Shown here piece after piece: positions 30,901 through 42,724 of a stretch of DNA of 64,000 nucleotides. The notes beneath the pieces are model-generated. The model was given only the letters and a program-made list of their open reading frames with translations, was not told the origin of the DNA and did no database searches. This DNA is from Serinus canaria (lineage: Eukaryota; Chordata; Aves; Passeriformes; Fringillidae). The position numbers were made by a program, and so were the translations under genes. The stretch spans positions 20,780,765 to 20,844,764 of the forward strand of contig NC_066322.1 of assembly GCF_022539315.1 (NCBI RefSeq), in the 5' to 3' direction. Within the stretch, counting starts at the first letter, position 1, and each line of letters starts with the position of its first letter.

Positions 30901-33587
30901 TGATATAGGACTAGTAACAGCATTTTTGGGGCACAGTAAAATGTATTACAACATCCAGACTTAGTTTGGATACTGAACTGAAAAAGAGCTGAAGTACACT
31001 GATGAGTTTATCCATTAACAGTATTATGATAATATTCAGCGTGCATTGCCTATCAGTGCAACACAAATAGCTACAAAAGAAGAGGAAACCTACTAGAGAA
31101 GATTTTCACATAGTTGATGGTTTTTAGTCTGATGAGCTCAGACTTCTCTTATAAGCATTATGCTGTCAAAATAATAAGCAGCATTTTATCATGAAATTAT
31201 AAATATACACAGGCTTACACACCACCCTCTATAAAATCTATGAGGTTCTCTGACATTCAGTGGCATGTCAGTATGTGTATAAACAAAAATAATAATAATT
31301 AAAAGCCAAAGAACAGCAGAGAAACTCAAGATTAGAGCTCAAGCTGCATCTTTGGTCCATCACCCTGCATTGCTTTCTGCAGGCACATATGGCACATAGC
31401 GTCACAATCTGATCAGCTCAAGCTCTAATACTCAAGAATGATTGAAGCACAGCATTAGCTTGAGGTATAAATGAAAGCAAATGAGAACTAGACCTTAATA
31501 TTTCAGGTGCCTTGTATTAACCACATTTCTGATACAACCTTTTAATCTTGCCTAGTCTTTTCAGAATGGCACTTCTGCATATCTTCTTTCCTTCTCCTGT
31601 CCACTCCCTCTTATCTTCTGCTATTTCTGTATTTATTTTTCTACATCAAGTAAAACAAAAAAACTTCTTGCCACAAAACTGACACATCTTTCCCTTTTAC
31701 TTTAGTGAACAAGATGTTGTTTAAACAAGCTCTTTGGAACATAATTCCTAATGCTAAACCTCCCAGCTAGAGGCTTCACCCTTGTTCTGTTCTTCCTCAT
31801 GTTCTAAGAACACACCAACAGCAAGAACTCTCTTGTGGTGTAAAAAGCATAAGAAAATAACTCTTAAAACATTAAACATACTTATAGCCACCTATGCATA
31901 TAAATATGCTATTTCAGGAAAATGTTTATAAACTAGAAGCATCTAACGATAGGCAGCCTAAAGAGAGAGACAGTCTAGTGCTTTCTTAGAAGAAGTTTAA
32001 AATACATATGCCTTCATATGATAAAAATTAAAAGTAAAGTTTAATATTAAAAAAAATAGTGAAATTCTACAATAAACATTATTCATAGGTTATTTATCAA
32101 CTGAAACAAATCACTTGCCAATAGCATAGAATATACATTCGGAAAACTAGGCAAGAAATATAAAGTCTCTAACTAGTCTGAAATACAAGAAAAAAATATT
32201 ACAGTTCAAATTTTAAGTGTCATGCTGTGAGAGCAGTGACACATTTAAAGGGACAATCAATGCCAAATTAGGAGCCTTGGTTCACTGACAGCTGCGATGC
32301 AGACCCAACAACCCCAGCATCCTGGTGAGCTGTCACAGAAAACCTCAGTGTGAACAAGTCATACATATTTTAAAAGCTGGCTATTTTGCATTAAGCTATT
32401 TCACCTTTCAAGCCACCCCACAGTCACTCACATTTGACTCTCCTGCCCTCCCAGAGGCCACTCCAGACTTCTGGCTACACAAAGCCCACAGGGCACTTGG
32501 GGTCCAGCCAGGCCTTGGTGGCTCCATTTCTGAAGTGCCCCCAATCATCTTTCAATTAGGCTATATCAGAAGAATTTACAAAAAAAAAAAAAAAAAAGAA
32601 AAAAGAAGAAGAAGAAGACTGTAGGATCATAGGCCCATTTTTTATCACAACTGATTCCCACAGCAGAGCTTGCTGACATCCATTTCACCCTAAATCACAC
32701 AATTCATTATCTCAAATGAAATGCACTGAGCATACTAAGTAAGGCCTTAACAGAAAACATTCACTAAACTTTGCACAGCTGAACTCTGAGACCTCCTTAC
32801 TCCAATACACAGCAAATCGGTGTCCTCTCACACACCAGCCTTTCCTGCCTCACTCAGATTTTTCACTTGCTTGCCATCTAGTAATCCATTTTGTTCCCCT
32901 GCTCGGATCAGCTGTTGCTCTCGAGCCACCCGGTAATTCTTGTCTCACCACGCTCGGGAGGTGACCGCAGAGCCCTCAGCATTCACCAGCGCCTGTTACA
33001 ACACGCACACGCCTCGCCCAGCGCATTCCGCACCGCGAATGACAAAAAGGTGACATTAAATTATGCAATATTTCACATCACAGGGAAAATATAAGGCAGA
33101 AAAATAAGAAACGCCAAATAACTTCCAAAGACTATATATTAACGCGTTTTGACTGTAATATCCCGCGTTGGTCCAACATTTTCTCCCTCTCCACGCGCGA
33201 ATCCATAGGAAACCCGGCTCTGCCGGGTTTACAGCACCCGCCCCGGTCAACCGCGCCGCGCCGAGCCCGCAGCAGCATTTCAGGAACGTGAGCTCAGCAC
33301 CAGCGGCGGGCAGGGCCGCACGGCCCCGGCGCAGGTCCCGCGGGGCGGCCCCGGGCACAGAGCGCTGCGCCGGCCCGCACCGCGCCCGGGCTGCCCCGGC
33401 CGGGCCACAACAAAGGGGCGGCGGCGCACGGGCATCGCCGGCAGCCGGGGCGATGCGCCCCCCGCGGGAGAGACGCGGACGGGCCCCGGGGCCGGCGAAC
33501 ACGCCAGGCAGCGCCCACCTGGCGCCGCAGAGGCCGCAGCTCCCGCCCGCAGCCCCGCCGGCCCCCGCCCTCCGTCCCGGTGCTCAC
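27950..33587 (-). other. WDR47: WDR47 5'UTR intron
   Basis: This 5.6-kb intron lies between the promoter exon and the first coding exon. It is mostly unique AT-rich DNA, with a GC-richer patch at 28490-28760 and an A-tract plus GAA repeat at 32580-32620. Short open frames on both strands have no recognisable homology. Confidence 0.6.
32580..32620. repeat. Poly(A) tract with GAA microsatellite
   Basis: A run of about 18 A's is followed by an A/G mix and an AGAAGAAGAAGAAG repeat. It could be the tail of an old retroposon, but no element body was recognised on its 5' side. Confidence 0.8.
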
Positions 33588-34000
33588 CTGCGGGGCCGTG
33601 CGGCCCGTGCGCGCCGGCACCAGCGGGGCGGGAGAGGAAGATGGCGACAGGCCCGGCTGTGCGGCGGGCGGACCCGGCCCGGTACCGCACGCTGTCTGGT
33701 GCCGCTGTCGCTCCGCTTGCCACCCGCACTGCCGCCCGCCCGGAGGCGCCACGGGGCCCTCCCGGCGACGCTGCTGAAGTGGAAAGCGAAAGGGGCGGGT
33801 CGGAGCCGCCCCACCGCGGGGGCGGGAGGCAGGGAGGGACAGATGGCGGCGGCGGCCGCGCTGGGCGGGGCTGCTTTGTTCGCGGCGGGGTGAACCCGCC
33901 CGCCCGGCGGTCAGGGCCGCGCCCCGCGCTGAGGGAACGTGGGGCGGGAGCCGGGCGGGGCTGCAGCTGCCGCCCGGCAAGTGCGGAGTCTCCTGCGCCA
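33200..34000 (-). promoter_or_regulatory. WDR47: CpG island: WDR47 promoter and noncoding first exon
   Basis: This is a dense GC/CpG block. On the minus strand a donor CCGCAG|GTGAGC places the 3' edge of a noncoding first exon at 33588. A YY1-type element, GCCATCTT on minus (33638-33645), lies about 50 bp inside, as is common just downstream of start sites of ubiquitous genes. A second ATGGCGGC element faces the + strand at 33843. The transcription start is not directly visible. Open frames on both strands here are GC artefacts. Confidence 0.75.
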
Positions 34001-34039
34001 CCTGCCCGTCGACGCCGTGCTCCTGTCCATGGGAGCAGC

Positions 34040-34259
34040 AGCCCAGGTTCCTGATGTCACTTTGCAGGAGGCATTTGGGACTGTCAAGGCAGAGTTGGAA
34101 GTCGTGGCACGTTGGGTCTGGCACACATCCTGCGCCGTGCGGAATTTCATCAGGCGGCCGCCCACTCGGGGCGCCCACCCCTGAGCACAAAACCCGGCCC
34201 TTTTTCCTGGGAAACAAAACTCACCAGCCCAAGTCCCTGATGTCGGTTTGCAGGAGGCG
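34040..34259. repeat. Pair of 33-bp direct repeats near the WDR47 promoter
   Basis: The copies at 34040-34072 and 34227-34259 share 29 of 33 bases by eye, including the core CCTGATGTC and the end TTTGCAGGAGGC. TGATGTCA in copy 1 resembles an ATF/CRE-type half-consensus. The spacing is 187 bp. Confidence 0.8.
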
Positions 34260-34427
34260 CTACCGCTCAAAGTGGGCCAGGCCGTGCTCCCAGGGCTTTC
34301 GGAGCTGTCACCTGCCCTCTAACATCCCCGAGGCACCCAGCGCTCACAGCACACGAGCCGGGCAGGGGCGGCGCTGCCCGTCTGCCACCGGGTTTCTGCT
34401 CTTGCCGTGCGCGCTTAAAGCTTGTTG

Positions 34428-34458
34428 GCAGCACCTCTAATACTGCGTGAGGTGCTGC
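34428..34458. repeat. Inverted repeat, 10-bp perfect stem
   Basis: GCAGCACCTC at 34428-34437 is mirrored by GAGGTGCTGC at 34449-34458 around an 11-base loop. It is short enough to be chance, but the stem is perfect and GC-rich. Confidence 0.7.
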
Positions 34459-36099
34459 AGCGTTTCAGGTCAGCCAGGGATCGTTTAGTGTGCTTAAGCT
34501 GTCATCTGCTTCTTGAGGTGTTGAGAGAAGCATGCATTCTCTACAGAAATCTTATGTATATATGTGGGATACCTGTGTTTTATGAAGATGTATTCATGTA
34601 TAATTTGACTTTACAATTGACTTGCATTTTTGTAATTGTCAAAACATTATGGCACCTTAGAGTCATTACGGTGACTTGCTCTGTGTTTATATGTAGTGGT
34701 GAGATGTTAAGATGCAAGTACAGCACTTGGACAGAGTGCTTGTGAATACACTGCAGTGCACTGTCAAAATGGAGACGGTGGCAATTTTCTGACAATCTGA
34801 TGCGTGATTTTTTTTAATTTATTGGCTTTTTTAAAATTAGGCATGTGTACCATGCATTAGAGATCCATGGAAGGTTGTTGGGGATTTGTTGACTGAAGCT
34901 GGACAGGATTCTCTGTCACATTCACAAAATATCAGTGAGGTCATGTCTACCTACTAACTGTTTTTCTGAGGATCTGCTGAAGGGCAGAGGGGAACTGTGT
35001 TACTTTTTGTCTCTTCTTTCTGAAGAAGAATACAAACAAATGTCCCAAAGGCTGTCCAGAGAGGAGTGTGCCTGGTTGCACAGCAGGGACTCTGCCAGGC
35101 ATGTGCAGACTGTTCCACACCTGCATGTGGAACTTGATGGTTCCTTCTGTTCAAGTCCCAGCTTCACTTCCCAGGAATATGGATTTGCTGGTAAAACATT
35201 GAATACTTCTATTTACCTCCAAACTATTTGTTGCTTAGTTGCCTTTGGAGGTACTGCTTAAGAGAAAATTCTAATAATTATAGAAATGAAGCTGTTTTCC
35301 AATACCTATGATACAGCAGAGATGATAAACCAGGGAGAGTGTGAAGTAACAAGATGACTTTGTCCAAACTGAGAGGTATATATAACTTTACTGAGCATAG
35401 ATACAAAAACTCCATTCAAAACTTTAAACTACAAAATTCTAGGTAAACACATGTAGGCTTTGAAATTTAATCTTGATTTTAGAGTGGTTTTACAGTAGTT
35501 TACTAATCTTTTGTGAAGTTGCTTTGTTTTCAATGGAGGTCCTGAGACCAAATCTGTAAGTCTATCTCTGGATGGCTAGAAAGATAAAGCTTCTTCCCAT
35601 TTATGGACCTAGAAGGAAAATTATGAATTTAGAATTATTCTATTTCCTGCTCAGAATGTTAGATCTTTCACAGGTGAGCAGCAAATTCCTATACTCTGGA
35701 AAGAGATTTCAAGAACTATCAAGAAGAAATATGGAAGAATAGGTAGCAGTAGTTGGTGGCCCTGCTTTGGGGGGAAATCATACTGTTATTAAGTTTCGGT
35801 GAAGATACATATAGTAGCATTCTATGGGAAGAGAGCTGATGGAAGATCTTGTTCTCTAGTTGTTTCCAAGTCTTTACTTAAGCATAGAAACGTGTTTGGG
35901 ATGGTCTCAGCTTGCTTTGAACTCCCTGCTCATTACTGCAGAGAAGGTAACTCCCACGAACAGCAAAGCCTTTGGGTGTGGGCGTGAGAGAGCTTGAAAA
36001 TCAGGATTAGTGGAGGAGGAGATCTGCATTGCCTAGTGACAAAACAGGGCGCTGCAGTCTGTGCTTGGAGCACTTCAGGAAAGAAAATAGTAATTGTGT

Positions 36100-36817
36100 G
36101 ACTGCTTTACAAATGGTGCAGGTGAGAAATGAGAGGCTGGAAAGCAGCACTGTGAAAGGGCCTTGAGGGTCCTGGTCACTGGCAAGTTGGACACGAGTCA
36201 GCAGTGCCCTGGCAGCCAGGAGGGACATCCCTGTCCTGGGAGCACCAGGGACAGCACAGCCAGCCGGGCAAGGGAGGGGATTGTCCTGCTCTGCTCTGCA
36301 CTGGGACAGCCTCACCTGGAGTGCTGGGGGCAGTTCTGGGTGACACAATGTGAAACAGACATTGAGCCATTAGAGAGCTCCAAAGGAGGAGACGAGGATG
36401 GGGAAGGGCCTGGAGGGGAAGCCATGAGGAGCGGCTGAGAGCACTTGGTCTGTTCAGCCTGGAGGAGAGAAGGCTGAGGGGAGACCTCACTGCAGTCACA
36501 GCTGCCCTGTGAGGGAGCAGGAAGGGCGGGCACTTCTCTAGTGACAGTTTCAGGACCCAAGGGAATGGCCTGAATTTGTATCAGGGGAGGTTTAGGTTAT
36601 ATATCGGGAAAAGGTTTTAAACCCAGAGGGTGGTTGGGCACCGAACAGGCTCCCCAGGGCAGTGGTCACAGCAGCAGCCTGGCAGAGCTCAGGAAGTGTT
36701 TGGACAATGCCCTCAGGCACAGCCTGTGATTCTCGGGACTCTCCTGTGCAGGGCCAGGAGCTGGACTCAGTGATCCTTGTGTCCCCTCCAATTCAGCTGA
36801 TTCTGTGATTCTGTGTG
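36100..36817 (+). repeat. CR1 LINE 3' fragment (sense)
   Basis: The + strand carries a CR1 copy of about 0.7 kb: GAGAGGCTGGAAAGCAGC, the TTCAGCCTGGAGGAGAGAAG block, the AGGGTGGTTGGGCACCGAAC block, and the characteristic end GATTCTGTGATTCTGTG. It is 5'-truncated. It is the only recognised repeat in the spacer between WDR47 and CAMSAP2. Confidence 0.9.
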
Positions 36818-39469
36818 TTGGCCCTAAAAATGGGCCTATCTCAATTTTCTGTACTCGTAACAGAACGATTCAACTCCTTACATTTTATATATACATGTTC
36901 TTGTAAAAACAGAAAAAAAAATTCTGTTTAAAACTATTCTGAAACAGTTTTTACTCATTTCAGGAAAGGATTTCCAAAACTTTGAGGTGACAATTCAGCA
37001 GAATTCTTGCATAATCTCTAGAATTCTTTATGTCAGCACCATAGCTCCAGTTTCAGGTAGCTTAAACAAGAAAAATACTGAGCCAAAGTATAATCTAGCT
37101 TCAAGTAATTTAAATAATTGCAGGCTTGTGGGGCCTTGCCAGGTCTTGTACTGCAGACATTTAGATCAATGATGATGAAGAAATAATAAGACAGAGCTGC
37201 TGTGATGGAAAGCTCTATATTAGCTTTTAGTCTTTCCACAAAGCTCCATTAACTGTGACATAGAAGTACATTCAGATATTACTTAGTACGTCTCCATGAA
37301 GTTCACATACCATTAACTGCAAACTTAAACACATGAAAAAAAATCTTTTAGTATCTTGCTTAAACAAATTTGTCAGTAGATATAGAAATGCTTATTTACC
37401 CCTTATTTTACACATCAAGTTGTTTGTAATGTTGAATAAGAGTCGAAGACAATTTTAAGTAACTTTTTTTTCAGTGAATGCTTACCTTATTTGTGCTGTT
37501 TTCTGCCCTTTCTTGAATCTTCATGGTGAGTAGCTCTTCTGATCAGTGGCAGTTATGTCTAGTGTTATCCTTGAATTCAGAAATTTGATTAAAGGACTTC
37601 ATCTCCCAAAGACTTTGTACTGAAATGTGCATGTTGTAGATTATTTCCTTGCCTCTTACAGCAGTGGTTTTGAATGTAAGAGCTGCTTTTCTTTCTGGGT
37701 AGAAGGAAATAAGCTGGAGCAATTTCCCTACCATGTCTGACTCATTGCTATAGTTGTCTAAATAAAACATGTATTCTTTATTCTGTATGTAAGCAAGTAA
37801 GTCTGAAGGTGTGTATTTGTATGTATGCATATACAAACACGTCAAATATATTTTTACCTAAATGGAACAATTGCTTTTAAAAATAAAATTCTTATAAATG
37901 TACAAAGATGTACTTGTTAGATATATATTTCCCCCCTGCCATCTACACCTGGAATAAGAGAGTTTATAGGGGATTTTTTCCTTTTGTTGTTTTTCATTTA
38001 ACCAGAAAATGTAAAAGCAGCTGCAATGGGCTGTGACTGTCAAGGTATCTTTATAGCCACAATTCTCCAAGCTGCTTATCCAGCTCATTAAATTTGTAGC
38101 AAGGCAGCAAATAAATGCTAATTTGCTATTTGAAGAGATCTAAAGATTTAAAGTTTAGCCCTGTGTCATTTTAAATAAATTGTTAAAAAAAAGACACCTG
38201 ACATTGATCTGATCAGTACAGTTGGATTTGAAACAAAGCTATTTCTTGCATCATATTTGTATGGCAATAGATCCAAAACCTTCTGTTCCAAGCATAACTC
38301 TAGACTGGATCCCACAGCAGCACAAATTTTGAATCAGAAATTCTGTACAAATTCAGGCACACAGCACAGTCATATTATGTCAAATTAACCAGGGCATGAG
38401 CTGAAGTTTCTCAGGGACAGTGTTATTTGCCAAAAGCAAATAATATTTGTTTTAAAGCAGAACTGTATACAAAGGCTGTTTTTAGATGAAAATTTTGAGC
38501 TGGGCTCACCACTGAAAAAAATAGCTTTACTGGGTGCAACTGTGTGTTTGTGTTCCAATATAATTCCTTGCTTGTGTCAGCCTGTTTGTGATGCTGTACA
38601 GGGAACTAACTGAGCTGCCTGAAAAAGAACCAGTTTTCATGGGGAGGAGGGAAAGCTATTAATTTTCTTCCACAGTAGCTTTCAATTCAGCATTAAAAGC
38701 ACTACTGTCAGATTGCTGGTATTCTTGAAGTTACCCTTCAAACAGCTCTGCAATTCTGAGATTCTTTATCTGTGCAAGTTAGCCCAGCAGCTCAGTCTGC
38801 CTGTTGACAGCGCAGGGATGCATGGCCACTTTCAGCAAGTCCTTGCTCTTACTCTGCAACCCAGCAGGACAACACAAAGCTCCAAACAAGTCATGATTTG
38901 GACTGGAAAAATTACTAATTCACAAATCTGGAAAAGGCCCCTCATTTTTTTGATAGTGTTGTGCTCAAGATAGCATCATTAGCAAATACAAACAGTTTCA
39001 CTAGAAGTCACACACATGCTTTATACAGTACCTTGACAAGGAGAAGATTTCAACTTGACAACCTTTCAGTCTGAAGCAAACCTTTTAACCTGACCAGTAC
39101 GCTTGTGTGGCTTTGGAAAAGGAAGGTAACCAGAGCCCCAAAGTTTATAAATTACTTAAAATTGTGAAATTCACTTGTGAAGAGAACAGGGTAACATCTT
39201 GTTGTCCTCACAAATGAAATATGAATCCTATTTAATTATTCAATAGCCTTCCTCTGATAACATCAGAAATCTAGATTATCTATGGAAGTATGACCAAAGA
39301 TGGTAAACAAAAGAAGAAATAATGATGCATAATATTTCCTACAATTTCCACATTGCTGAAATATGAGAAGAAACAAGATTTAAACTTTAATGTCAACATT
39401 TAGTTAATAATTTTAGATTCTATTTAGAGGTAAGCAAGAAAACAAAAAATGATATTTTGGTGCCATGCT
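36818..39469. other. Intergenic DNA downstream of CAMSAP2
   Basis: This is 2.6 kb of AT-rich DNA between the CR1 copy and the candidate CAMSAP2 poly(A) signal. No gene, RNA or repeat family was recognised. Confidence 0.5.
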
Positions 39470-39475
39470 TTTATT
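39470..39475 (-). terminator. CAMSAP2: CAMSAP2 poly(A) signal AATAAA (candidate)
   Basis: The + strand TTTATT gives AATAAA on minus, in the context TTTAAATAAAAGCATGG, with a T-rich stretch 20-40 bases beyond. It would give a 3'UTR of about 2.9 kb. I saw no clear canonical AATAAA between the stop codon and this point, though ATTAAA variants exist. Confidence 0.5.
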
Positions 39476-42418
39476 TAAATGAAAGGAAAAAACTACACTG
39501 TACCACATAAGTAGCAATGACAATATTTTACAGCACAGCATTTGAAAAAATATGGAAGCTATGCTCCATAGAAGTGGACAAGTAAGCACACAATACACTG
39601 TACAATTTTCAACAGTGCCCAATAAATCAGAATTAAATAGCTGAATTTGGCTTTAAACAGCCAAATAATAAAAACTAACAGTCATACTAACATTAAAAAA
39701 AAAAAAAAAAAAATCAGTAGCTATTATGACTGTTAGAAGATGAAATTCTGCTCCAAAAACTAAGACGAGAGTTTGGCAATTCAGTCGTAGCAACAATAAT
39801 AATACCCCTGATGAAAGCACCAGTGTGTTCTGGAAAGGTCAGTGATAAATACTGGCCTTTATGGAAAGCTTTCTTTTTTTTTTTTTTTTTCTTTTTCTTT
39901 TTTTTTAAACATGATCCCAACCAAAGATCCACTGTAATTAGAAAATTTGCAGGCTTAAAAAGGAAAAGCATCTCTAGCTTTACTTTTCCTGTATTAAGTA
40001 AAACCTTATACTGCGAGCAATGAAATTTTCAACTGCATTATTCACATTCTACTTTTAACATTGCACAAATCTTTAACCTGTTGACAAATGCAAATTTCAT
40101 TATACATTCAGATAGATTTTAAATTACTCAAAGAATTCCTGCCACATATAAGCTCACTTTGATTAGGTTGATGCCTGTGTCTTTATGGTGTTGCAAATCT
40201 TCAGTTAAATCATAGAACAGATTTTAGAAATAAAAAGCCTCCCATGATAAAACTTCTTTTGAAGTTATTCACCATATGTGTGTCAGTTAATTCCAACCTC
40301 CTGGTTTCTTGAATCACTGTATATTATACACAGTTTCATATTGTTATTCAAGATGTTCCTACAATGGTATATGTAGGAAGTGTCTAACAGGCAGAATGTG
40401 CAAACCCTCTTTTCCCCCCCTTTTTAATATTATTTATATCCTATATACACAATATGTATACACTTGAATTATAAGAGTTAAATATCCTGGTGATATACAT
40501 GCAAACAGTAGGAATCAGCTAACCACAAATAGTTTTGAGCCACATACATATTAAACATGTATTTTAAAGTGTTTTTTCTTTTTTTTTTTACAGTTTTAAC
40601 AAATATACATAAATATAAGAACATAAATTACAGTAAACTGACAGCATTTTTGAGAAAATGTTTATAATCCAGATGCACTGATGCCTAAGGCCTTATAATA
40701 ATTTAAAAAAGTACTGTTCTAAACTGCTTAATGACATCTCATTCCTGTGCATCTTTTCTCTAAGTAAATGAGCACATTGTAGTAGTGAGGCAGTTTCTCT
40801 CAAAGCAGTTTAATGAGAGAAATACGAACATCATTTTCGTCTCCCATGGAACTGAATGGACTACATACTTATAGCACAACACTGTCTTATGTGAATGGAG
40901 TTGTCACAACACTGAAACAGAACAGAACCACAAATCATTCAAGTCTTTTCCTGAGAATGAGATTTCCCTCCCCCCAACAAATTCTCTGGTGTACGATGTT
41001 ATCAGAATAGCCACAGATTTAGGGGAGGCTTCAAGTTTGTGTTTTCTTTTTTTTTTTTTCAGAACAGTGCTATGTTAAAAGCAAATTATAAGAGAAATAA
41101 ATGCTGAAACGGGATAGTGATTTATAAACGAATCAAACACTGTTTTGAAATAAAATGCAGCCCTTTATAAATAATACTGAAATATGCCTAGAGTTTGGTT
41201 TTGCAAATGGTCATGTTACAGATTTACTGAAATGTCAGTTAGGCTTTTTTGCCATATGTACTTAAAAATTTCTGTGTCACAAGACATCACCTGTTAGTGT
41301 CAAGAAAACAATTTACAAAGACACACTGAAAATTGTCAGATGTCTGTTCCCTAGAAAACTGATTCAAGTCTGAGTTGGCAGATCTGAAGGCAGGAAGTGG
41401 CCTGGATCTTAAAATCAATGGGAATTGGATACACAACTCCTCAAAGATCTGTGACTTAGTGAATTCTGTGATTCTTCTGAATATTTAGTGCTCTGTTAGG
41501 CAACATCAGGGATCTAGTTCTGAATGTTTCATGAGTTCCTGTTCCTTCCTTGAAGAAGCAGGACCTGACCGTGTGCTCTCTCTCCAGCTGGAGCAGTGCA
41601 AAGCAATGAACGCACACTTGCTTAAACCATTTCAGAGACCTACCAAATCTTTTTACTTTGAGTTTTACTGATGTTATGAACATGCACATGGTCAGTCATT
41701 ACATCTCAGATGGCAACTTACTGAAACAGAAATAATTGCATCACCTTTACCCTGAGTTGTTAAATAATTCATTTGAAGAAAACTTGAAGCAGTTCAAAGG
41801 TTTTTCCTTTACTGTTTAGTTTATAAGCAAATCAGTACTATTGAATTGAAAAAGAATTATAAATACACAGGGGAACGAATCTTGATTTTGTTACAGCACA
41901 CGTAAGGATCTTGGAGAACAGACCCATTCAGCTGTTATTCAGTGACATACAATTTATCATTTAGTCTTTACTGTAAGTCAGTATGCAAAGTTCAATGGTA
42001 TTGAGAATATTAGGAAGTTTTTCTTTAGTGAAAGAAAAATATTTCAAGACAAGCACAAATACAAACATATAAGGCAACAGATGTAAAAAATGTAGTTTGA
42101 GTCACTAAAGAGGAACATTCAGTGCTTCAGTGTATCTAATCAAAATACAGAGCAAATATACTCTATATGTTGCATTAGCACATACAAATCTCCACACAAA
42201 TCAAACATTTCTGTAATCACTCATAATTATTCACCTAAGAGTTATCTTCTGCACTCCTAAACACTGTGTTTACATTCCAGTTGGACATGATAATAGAACT
42301 TGGTGTCCAGTTTTAAGTTCTAAGAGTCTCGTTGGCAACTAGAAATCTATTTCCTATAGGCAGTAAAGATGAAGTGCAAGTTTATCATAATTGTCTCAAG
42401 GAAATTTTTTCCCATCTA
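39470..42418 (-). other. CAMSAP2: CAMSAP2 3' untranslated region (probable)
   Basis: AT-rich sequence follows the TGA/TAG-type stop at the end of the CKK exon and has no splice-joined coding segment. It includes long homopolymer runs: + strand A's at 39693-39712, T's at 39872-39907 and shorter T's at about 40578 and 41048. The extent is inferred from the poly(A) motif only. Confidence 0.5.
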
Positions 42419-42724
42419 CTATGCCTTGGTGGGTAAGAGTTTCTTAGGAGTTACTGGTCTCTTGGTTTGCCACAAATGGCTGTGAATGGTAATTGCATCA
42501 ACACTGGCAGACAAAGTTTTGGCAGGTATGTGGCTAAATTGCTTTCTGTCAGAGTTGTATTTATACAGTCCCTCTATCATTTTCTTTGTGATAGATTTGG
42601 GACCTATTCCTGTTAACTTATTGATTTCTTCAGTATCAGGGCAGTACGTATACAGAGATCTGAACTGGCAGCCTGAATCCCGGAACAAGATTAAGAAATT
42701 ATTGGCATCAGATTTTTCCATTTC
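42419..42724 (-). CDS. CAMSAP2: CAMSAP2 last coding exon (CKK domain)
   Basis: This 306-bp exon encodes EMEKSDANNFLILFRDSGCQ through LLPTKA and stop. This is most of the CKK domain, which recognises the microtubule lattice at minus ends. The acceptor is CTTTTAAAG. The exon starts one codon before the internal ATG. Confidence 0.96.
   Translation of the reverse strand, partial: EMEKSDANNFLILFRDSGCQFRSLYTYCPDTEEINKLTGIGPKSITKKMIEGLYKYNSDRKQFSHIPAKTLSASVDAITIHSHLWQTKRPVTPKKLLPTKA

Larger units (their letters stand above)
34001..36080. other. Intergenic DNA upstream of WDR47
   Basis: This is moderately GC-rich up to about 34420, then AT-rich. It holds a 33-bp direct repeat (34040-34072 and 34227-34259) and a 10-bp-stem inverted repeat (34428-34458). 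Open frames such as + 34935-35261 (108 codons) have no recognisable homology. No TAF13-like sequence was found, although I recall TAF13 as the human neighbour upstream of WDR47. Confidence 0.5.

Noticed and set aside
33168..34270. Open frames of up to 307 codons on both strands at the WDR47 island
   Set aside because: Same cause: very high GC content. The translations are compositionally biased and overlap one another.
34935..35261. 108-codon + strand frame in the intergenic spacer
   Set aside because: There is no recognisable homology, promoter or splice support. It was considered as a lost TAF13 and does not resemble it.
36007..36560. Frames of 82-113 codons near 36.0-36.5 kb
   Set aside because: Most of this lies within a CR1 copy; the frames are chance openings in the repeat.
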